From contig VCJN01003222.1 of the NCBI GenBank assembly GCA_006384855.1, forward strand, positions 496,001-560,000: DNA of 64,000 nt. Direction: 5' to 3'. The DNA comes from Tetraselmis striata. Its lineage: Eukaryota; Chlorophyta; Chlorodendrophyceae; Chlorodendrales; Chlorodendraceae. The translations under genes and the position numbers were made by a program. A model generated the notes under the pieces. It ran no database searches and was not told the DNA's origin. It saw only the letters and a program-made list of their open reading frames with translations. Position 1 is the first letter of the stretch; every line of letters starts with the position of its first letter. This document shows positions 58,295-64,000 of the stretch, piece after piece.

Positions 58295-58728
58295 CACCCC
58301 TTGCCATATTTTTCTGCACACCCGACGAGCACGGACATAAAAGGAACACCGCGCAGGAGCATCGACCTCCGCAAACCAATGAATCGCATTACACTCCCCG
58401 ACGGTCGCGTCCGGTACCAAGAGCTGCGAGGTTTCAGGCTGTGCCAACAGTGTTTTCTGGAGTCTCGTGCGCAGCGAGCGTACCCGTGGGAGACGGAGAG
58501 GTGGCGAGGCTACAAGCGGTTTCATCGCGACCTGAATGCCGCGATGGCCATCCTCCTCGTGGCGGGCAAGACGAACGAAGAACGCCCCGAGCCGCTCCGT
58601 CGACCAAGTAGCAGACAACGCGAAGTCGTAGAATACACTAGCCCCAGCGACTGCTGCGCAGAATAGGCGTATCTGTGCCAGAGTCCTTTGCCAAAAAGCG
58701 GTGTGCAGATTTTAGATGTCAAAAAGTG
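58295..58728. mobile_element. Mariner-like element carrying a TnpB/Fanzor-type zinc-ribbon frame
   Basis: A 434-bp element with the same ends as 23974-24300: left CACCCCTTGCCATATTTTTC then TGCACACC, right CGGTGTGCAGATTTTAGATG then TCAAAAAGTG, flanked by TA at 58293-58294 and 58729-58730. Instead of the helix-turn-helix frame it holds a frame for a zinc-ribbon-like domain. The two elements therefore share ends but not contents. Confidence 0.75.
58379..58666 (+). CDS. Fragment similar to the TnpB/Fanzor C-terminal zinc ribbon
   Basis: A 95-residue frame from the ATG at 58379 inside the element. RGFRLCQQCFLES followed by WRGYKRFHRDLNAAMAILLV and AGKTNEERPEPLRRPSS resembles the OrfB zinc-ribbon end of IS200/605 TnpB and eukaryotic or viral Fanzor proteins, whose hallmark is a Cys pair then RDxNAA with a Gly/Arg/Pro-rich end. 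The RuvC core is absent, so it is not an active nuclease. It may be a relic carried by the mariner-like ends. Confidence 0.5.
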   Translation: MNRITLPDGRVRYQELRGFRLCQQCFLESRAQRAYPWETERWRGYKRFHRDLNAAMAILLVAGKTNEERPEPLRRPSSRQREVVEYTSPSDCCAE

Positions 58729-58765
58729 TACGTAACCCGCTTGGCTCTTCACGTTGCGGGGGTCC

Positions 58766-59596
58766 TCACCTCGGGATCAGCGACGACACCAGCAGGATGG
58801 CCGACCCCGCGGCCGCGAGCCACCCCGCACCTCCGTCGCCGGACTCCGCGCCGCCATAGCCGGACTCCGCGCCGACATCGCCGAACTCCGCGCCGACGTC
58901 GCCGAACTCTGCGCCGCCGCCGGATGCGGAACCGGGCTGTCTCGCGTTGCTGTGGTATGTCATAACCGAGGACATGAAATTTGATTTGTTTTCTTTGCCA
59001 ACGAGAATCTTTATAATCTCCTCGAGGTCAGTGCATGTCCACCTCCGGTTGCTGGTTGTCGGCGTGTTATCATTATTATCGATCCTGGAATTGTTCCAGG
59101 GCTTTGGGTCCTCGGGGGAAGGGTCAAAAGGTTCGATTCGGGTCGGGGTGTCTCCTATATTCTGGAAGCTTGCCGTTGCAATTCGCCCGCTTTGACCCGA
59201 TGTGATCCTCGTTACATTAATAATATCGGTGTTGTATTGGAAGCACATTACAAACTTATTGTGCTCAGTCATCTCTTCATTAGTTTTATCCAAAATCGCA
59301 AAAATGTACCCATTTGTTGACATTGGCGATACAACGCTCTTTTTTCGTCCGAACAAGCTCGATTTTTCTTTTTGTGGTGGTAGTAACACGTAAAAATGTA
59401 GCAGTCTAACACCGCAATTCTCCGCCTTCTCGCCCGTAACAAGCGATTCTTCGGTATTCGTGATACTACCTCTATCTGTAGTACGTTGTTTATGTGTCAG
59501 CCGTAAATTGTGCTTACCCATGTCCGCTTTATCCGTTTTCGTTACCACCAGTCTGAAATCAGACATCGTTTTCTGTATGCCATTTTTTGTGTACAT
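58766..59596 (-). CDS. Unrecognised protein with C-terminal membrane segment, low GC
   Basis: A 276-residue frame from the ATG at 59596 (another at 59566). The N-terminal 200 residues are polar, Asn/Thr/Lys-rich and of low GC (VRLLHFYVLLPPQKEKSSLF, GYIFAILDKTNEEMTEHNKF, FQYNTDIINVTRITSGQSGR). A short repeat of AEFGDVG or AESGDGG follows at about 232-256, coded by GC-rich DNA, then GWLAAAGSAILLVSSLIP, a probable membrane anchor. A secreted or surface protein anchored at its C-terminus is likely. It overlaps the end of the next frame on the same strand by 55 bases. Confidence 0.5.
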   Translation of the reverse strand: MYTKNGIQKTMSDFRLVVTKTDKADMGKHNLRLTHKQRTTDRGSITNTEESLVTGEKAENCGVRLLHFYVLLPPQKEKSSLFGRKKSVVSPMSTNGYIFAILDKTNEEMTEHNKFVMCFQYNTDIINVTRITSGQSGRIATASFQNIGDTPTRIEPFDPSPEDPKPWNNSRIDNNDNTPTTSNRRWTCTDLEEIIKILVGKENKSNFMSSVMTYHSNARQPGSASGGGAEFGDVGAEFGDVGAESGYGGAESGDGGAGWLAAAGSAILLVSSLIPR

Positions 59597-61818
59597 TGGA
59601 TCTGAGAATCAGATGTTAGCAATTGGTAACCCTGGGATGATATTTTGTTGAGAACTGCTTGAACTTTTGATTCATCAGAATCCGGAAGTTCCATTTTGAT
59701 ACGCGCAAAACTGCTATCAGCTTGATCGAATGTTTTACTGAACTCTATCACACTCATGGGCTGGACCTGGTGCTGATTACTACGTCGAAAGTCAAACTTG
59801 TCAAACTTGTCAAACATCCCGCCTCCTGTCCAGGCTGATTTCGTCACATACGTGTGTATTGCTTTAATAACCTCGGCAGCGATCGCATCATCACACGAAA
59901 TGATCCCAGGATTGACAATTGATGTCGCGTCTGCGATCGGTTGAATACATTTTTTGGCCTGAATTCGTCTTAGAATATTGCCGTTAGCGCAAATACAGTC
60001 GACAAGGTCAGCTATGCAATCGACACTGGCAGCTCCAGAGTTGATCAACCCGCAAATCGCAGACACCATTTCTCTGCAGCTCGGAGGAGGCACGGATGGT
60101 CGCGGATCGGGAGTAGAAGGAGATTGGGCCGCTTTACCACATATGCATCGTCTTAGCGAGTCTTTGGTTGCGGGATCGAATTTTTCAAAATTCGCGCATA
60201 TGCATGCAACCAGTTTTGCTATGCAGTCTCTGTTGCCCGTAACAATCGTTTGACATACGATTTGCACGCACTCCTCGCACCCCTTCTCCTTGCAGAAACA
60301 ACTTGTGAAGAAGTCGTTGAAGTTATCTTTGAGAAAATTACACAAGAATCCACCTGGTCTATTAATGGACATAGGAATGACAACACGCAGGATCCCACTT
60401 AGGCAATTTTCATCGACATTCAATCCAGTATACGAATCAATGGCCGCAATGACACTGTTGCAGTCTACGACTGGTTTGTAACCAGTACCCACGCATTGTT
60501 CGTTTATTTTGTTTATTGTATTTTTGTGTGTTGTATTTCTGGAAAGACACGTGCACACCCGTGCAACGTCCGCCGAGGCGAGGACATTCAGCGCGTTATT
60601 AATGCTGTCGCATTCTTCGTCGTATTCCTCTACCTTCACATGTGGCGTTCCACAAAGCGCTGTCAAAGTTTTCAACAGAGCATTGTTGTTCTCGCAGAAG
60701 CAATTTATATTTTTTCTTGCGATGCGCGCCACATCTGTGCATTGCATACCACTCAAATACTCGTCAGGAAAGCAACCGATAACCGCTGATAATTTTATAC
60801 CTTTCAGGATCTTACACAGATTTATTTGGGTTAGGCAGTCTTTGCGTCCGAGGAGCATGTTCACTAGTGCGTCGCAGTTTACGGTTTCCGGCCTGCCTGG
60901 TTCCGGTGCCTCTGTGCACAGGGCATTCACGTACTGTGTGAATCCTTTCTCGTGGTCACCATACAGGATGTACATTCCCTTGAGTAGGTCGCATATCTTG
61001 GGTTTGCACCTCTCTTCGTACATGACACCCATGGCGTATTCGCAAACATCGTACCCGTAACATTCTTTCAGTACATATTCTGCTGATATTGACTTCGCAT
61101 TCAAGATTCTGCATATATCCGAATCGCTGCACTCGCGGATAACATGATCGATGGCGGACTTGCAGTCGTACTCCTGGCTTCCAGGCTTGGGGAGGTCCGG
61201 AATGGGCAATTTACATGTTTTCTTTATCCAGGTGATGTTTTCATCAATCGCTTCGCACACGCATGCACGCATGGTAGCATCAGTCTGCGCACGCATGAAA
61301 AAATCTTTAACTTCATCGCATTTGATGCCGACTTGGATAGATGGGGTGCCTTCGCATTTTGCATCACGGTAAAGACGGGCGATGGCTTTGCAATCGAGCG
61401 CACCCGGTTGTGTATTTCCCGGTAGTGTATTGCACATAGAATTGAAGTATTCGGTGTCTGTTTTATCGGATAATTTGGCGCGTATTGCTATGTTTCTGCA
61501 TATGCATTGTTTCGCGGCCTGCGGGTATCTAATCCAGAATAGTTCGAAAAGACGACACGCGATATTTTCTAGGCATTTGTGGTTTGCCAGGAGCGATACC
61601 CACACATTGCAGTCCGTGAAGCAGTTAAGGATCTGAAGAACCAGCGAGATGTTTGTATAGTTTGATGTGTACTCCTTTATGATGGCGCATATGTTTTCGG
61701 TCGTGAGGCAGTTCCGGTCCTTCAGGGTCTTGATAACATCGGCGCAGTCGACGCGCTCGGGGCTCGGCGCGGGGGGGCGGGGGGGGGGCTGGGACCAGGC
61801 GGCGTGTAGCTTTTGCAC
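59542..61818 (-). CDS. Cys-rich helical repeat protein frame A
   Basis: A long open frame of about 758 codons with no ATG near its upstream edge. It contains helical units of about 65-100 residues with regular Cys: DCADVIKTLKDRNCLTTENI, LQILNCFTDCNVWVSLLANH, QCICRNIAIRAKL, and later CVQIVCQTIVTGNRDCIAKL, VACICANFEKF. N-x-S/T sites are frequent, and Pro-rich linkers (PSTPDPRPSVPPP) part the units. It overlaps frame B at its upstream end and shares its repeat type. The DNA has clearly lower GC than the rest of the window. I treat the two frames separately. A secreted or cell-surface glycoprotein-like role is an inference. Confidence 0.5.
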   Translation of the reverse strand: MQKLHAAWSQPPPRPPAPSPERVDCADVIKTLKDRNCLTTENICAIIKEYTSNYTNISLVLQILNCFTDCNVWVSLLANHKCLENIACRLFELFWIRYPQAAKQCICRNIAIRAKLSDKTDTEYFNSMCNTLPGNTQPGALDCKAIARLYRDAKCEGTPSIQVGIKCDEVKDFFMRAQTDATMRACVCEAIDENITWIKKTCKLPIPDLPKPGSQEYDCKSAIDHVIRECSDSDICRILNAKSISAEYVLKECYGYDVCEYAMGVMYEERCKPKICDLLKGMYILYGDHEKGFTQYVNALCTEAPEPGRPETVNCDALVNMLLGRKDCLTQINLCKILKGIKLSAVIGCFPDEYLSGMQCTDVARIARKNINCFCENNNALLKTLTALCGTPHVKVEEYDEECDSINNALNVLASADVARVCTCLSRNTTHKNTINKINEQCVGTGYKPVVDCNSVIAAIDSYTGLNVDENCLSGILRVVIPMSINRPGGFLCNFLKDNFNDFFTSCFCKEKGCEECVQIVCQTIVTGNRDCIAKLVACICANFEKFDPATKDSLRRCICGKAAQSPSTPDPRPSVPPPSCREMVSAICGLINSGAASVDCIADLVDCICANGNILRRIQAKKCIQPIADATSIVNPGIISCDDAIAAEVIKAIHTYVTKSAWTGGGMFDKFDKFDFRRSNQHQVQPMSVIEFSKTFDQADSSFARIKMELPDSDESKVQAVLNKISSQGYQLLTSDSQIQCTQKMAYRKRCLISDWW

Positions 61819-62052
61819 AATTCGTCGTAGAACTGTTGCACGGTCATCTGGTATTTGTTTGATTGCGTCCGCCGTGCTGACCCATCATCTTGTCCCCACG
61901 CCTGTCGCACCACGCCTGCCGACACGATCTGATTACTCTTCGGAACATATGAATCGACTATAAACTTGAAAACGTCGCAGTGGCAATTCGGGTTATTTCC
62001 AACAGATGACACGATGCTTTCACAAGTGACTGGCGGCGTCGGCGTCGGCGAG

Positions 62053-62083
<31 letters not shown>

Positions 62084-64000
62084 GCGAAGGCGAAGGCGAA
62101 GGCGAAGGCGAAGGCGAAGGCAAACACTTCTGAATATGATATTTCAGTGTATTGTTAAGCGGATCTCGGAGCATTTTGCAAATACATTCGGCTACCATCG
62201 ACGGGTTTGCTTTCTTGATCGTGTCACACAGATCGGCTACCTCATGGACTTCTTTTACGTACAAACACTTCTGCAGTTTCGATATGGCAATGTTCATATG
62301 TGTATTGCCGGTTGGATTCTTATAGTGCTCGCATATGCATTCCACGCACTCTGTGATTGTTTGTTCGTTGCACTTATCACTTTCTTCAGGTACTTCGCGA
62401 CCTGGTTCACAGCTGTTCAAAATCTTCAGCACCATAGCACGCTGTGTTCTAAACTTCTCTTGGCACAAACACGTTCTGATGTATTTCACAACGTACGGTA
62501 AAATTGCATTCGCATCTTCGCAATTTACAGCGGGCAAAATTTCAACCGTTTTCGTGACGTAATGTGTGATGACCCGCTCCGGTCCCGGGACTTCGGTGAC
62601 CGTATCCTTTCCGGGGACGAAAACGACCCGCTCCGGTCCCGGGACTTCGGTGACCGTATCCTTTCCGGGGACGAAAACGACCCGCTCCGGTCCAGGGACT
62701 TCGGTGACCGTATTCTGTCCGGGGACGAAAATGACCTGATTCGGTTTCGGGTCTTCGATGACGGTATCCTTTTTGATAATGCATCTCGCTGTGAGCTCAT
62801 TCAACAGAGACTGGATGTTGCATATGCAGCCCGCGACGTCGGCATGTGACTTGTACGTCAATATATTTTCCAATAATTCGCATGGATCGCATCTAAATCC
62901 CGCCTCTGCGCCCAGTACTTCGCATGGCAAACAGCTCAATAGTTTCGAAATCATGGGTGAAATATTTGTGATATCTTTTGTTGCACATATGCAATCGATG
63001 CATTTGGCGATCATTGCGTCATTACATTCAGGGTCTTCTTTGGGTGGCCGGGGATCTGGATCCGGATTATCGGTAAAACAGTTTTGGACAGTGCTTCTCA
63101 GTGAGTTTACAACGTCACGGTATTTGCCTTGTTTGTGTTTGCATATGCATTCGATGAACTCCGTCATGTACGGCGCGACGGACATTACCATCACCTCGTC
63201 ATCGCAATTTATCGGGGGGTAGAGCGGGTACTTGACCGCCCCCGGACACTTTTGCCGCACCGATACTATCAAGTCAGAGTTTTTGCAAATGCAGTCCGCG
63301 ATTATTGACACACCGTACCGTATCACCATGGCATTGAGTCTTCCGCACGGGTCCTCCGGATCCGGCGTTGGCGTCGGTAGCGGCGTAGGCCTCGGTGTCG
63401 GTTTTCTGTTCTGATTCTTTTTCAAGCACTTGCTCACGTACGAAATCAACGCGCTTTTTTCATTGGCTATTTCTTCTCCTATCGCACGTTTCCAGTTGTC
63501 GTGCAATGTGTTATTCTTATAATGAACCGTTATATCGGCTAAGAAATTGCAGAAGCAATCGGGATTTTCCGTCATGACACTTATGGCGACCTCGCACGGG
63601 TCTTTGTCAGGAATCGGCGACGGCAGCGGCAGCGGCAACGGCGAGGGCGACGGCTTGTTCCCGCACATCTCCAAGATGTTCGTTTTCAAACCGAACAGTG
63701 CACCGCTGGTGCTGTGGCAGATACATGCGGCGATATCTTGCAGGGATATGTTACCACTGGATGTTAGTGATTGGATGGCAGTTTCAACTCGTTCGCAGAT
63801 TATTACATCGGGCTTGGGGTCGGGTTGGGGGTCGGGCCTGGGGTCGGGCTTGGTGTCGCCTTTCGGTTTGCAAAAGTGCTCGCTCAGGAACTGGATGTCC
63901 TCCTCATAGAAATTCCCAAGCCTCACATCCTTGAGTATCTTATCAAAACTGGTTTTATCGGCGATGTCCGCATATTTCTTGTTGAGTTCCTCGAGGATTT
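61722..64000 (-). CDS. Cys-rich repeat protein frame B with Ser-Pro linkers, runs off right edge
   Basis: This frame stays open to the right end of the window, so the start lies outside. It is a chain of Cys-containing helical units such as CEDANAILPYVVKYIRTCLC, CNEQTITECVECICEHYKNP and CDTIKKANPSMVAECICKML, with linkers of Pro-Asp (PDPRPDPQPDPKPD) and Ser-Pro. An (SP)n run at 62047-62121 is coded by a hexanucleotide repeat, and an 18-residue unit VVFVPGKDTVTEVPGPER is repeated at 62571-62760. Ser-Pro-rich linkers between Cys-rich domains recall algal extracellular glycoproteins of the pherophorin style, but the domains are not recognised. The composition suggests transfer from another source. 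Confidence 0.55.
62041..62125. repeat. GAGGGC/GAAGGC hexanucleotide tract
   Basis: About 14 tandem hexamers (GGCGAGGGCGAGGGCGAGGG, grading into GGCGAAGGC), coding a Ser-Pro run in frame B on the minus strand. Confidence 0.85.
62571..62760. repeat. 54-bp coding repeats
   Basis: Three and a half tandem copies of a 54-bp unit (GACCCGCTCCGGTCCCGGGA and CTTCGGTGACCGTATCCTTT inside it). They encode an 18-residue Val/Pro/Glu unit in frame B. The last copy is more diverged. Confidence 0.8.

Noticed and set aside
1-64000. tRNA genes
   Set aside because: I looked for cloverleaf patterns with GTTCGA-type T-loops in the gaps and saw none that fold convincingly; a covariance search would be decisive.

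Overview
The window looks like part of the genome of a large GC-rich double-stranded DNA virus of the Nucleocytoviricota, or an integrated copy of one. Supporting this are a D5-type primase-helicase, an Erv1/E10R-type thiol oxidoreductase, a gp2.5-like single-stranded-DNA-binding protein, an ABC1/UbiB kinase, a RecD/Pif1-type helicase, many 27-residue ankyrin-like repeats with a CPWD core, F-box proteins, giant fibre or adhesin genes, and densely packed intronless genes on both strands. Host-derived genes (a plant-type GARP DNA-binding domain, a TAF12-like histone fold, a PIAS-like protein, a cyclin box, an MIF4G domain) point to a eukaryotic host, most likely an alga. I did not see a major capsid gene, a DNA polymerase or a tRNA here. 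The sequence alone does not tell a free virus from an integrated copy.

Layout. 0-7 kb: lipase-like protein, ankyrin protein, OTU-like protease, thiol oxidoreductase and small membrane proteins. 7-20 kb: glutaredoxin, ABC1 kinase, MIF4G protein, PIAS-like protein, two adjacent unknown genes, a histone H1-like basic protein, a GNAT acetyltransferase and the ssDNA-binding protein. 20-21.2 kb: a noncoding tandem array with 130-bp and 79-bp units. 21.4-24.3 kb: transposase debris, an F-box/ankyrin gene and a small mariner-like element with TA target duplications. 24.4-36 kb: the information-processing core, with a RING-like protein, C5-cytosine methyltransferase, membrane protein, primase-helicase, the TAF12-like/GARP pair, a tyrosine recombinase with a zinc knuckle, an N6-adenine methyltransferase and a RecD-type helicase. 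36.6-53.1 kb: three very large repeat-built surface or fibre genes (about 1,170, 2,320 and 900 residues) with small basic, zinc-binding and Myb-like genes between them. 53-58.7 kb: collagen-like/SAP protein, cyclin, F-box/LRR protein, an ADP-ribosyltransferase-like relic, duplicated segments and two more copies of the mariner-like end sequences. 58.7-64 kb: a block of lower GC with overlapping Cys-rich, Ser-Pro-rich reading frames that runs off the right edge.

How the genes may work together (inference). The replication genes (primase-helicase, RecD helicase, ssDNA-binding protein) and thiol oxidoreductase are standard for such viruses. The less usual signal is a set of genes aimed at host control: transcription (GARP, TAF12-like, Myb-like), SUMO or ubiquitin signalling (PIAS-like, RING, F-box, OTU), translation (MIF4G) and cell cycle (cyclin). 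The fibre cluster probably serves host attachment.
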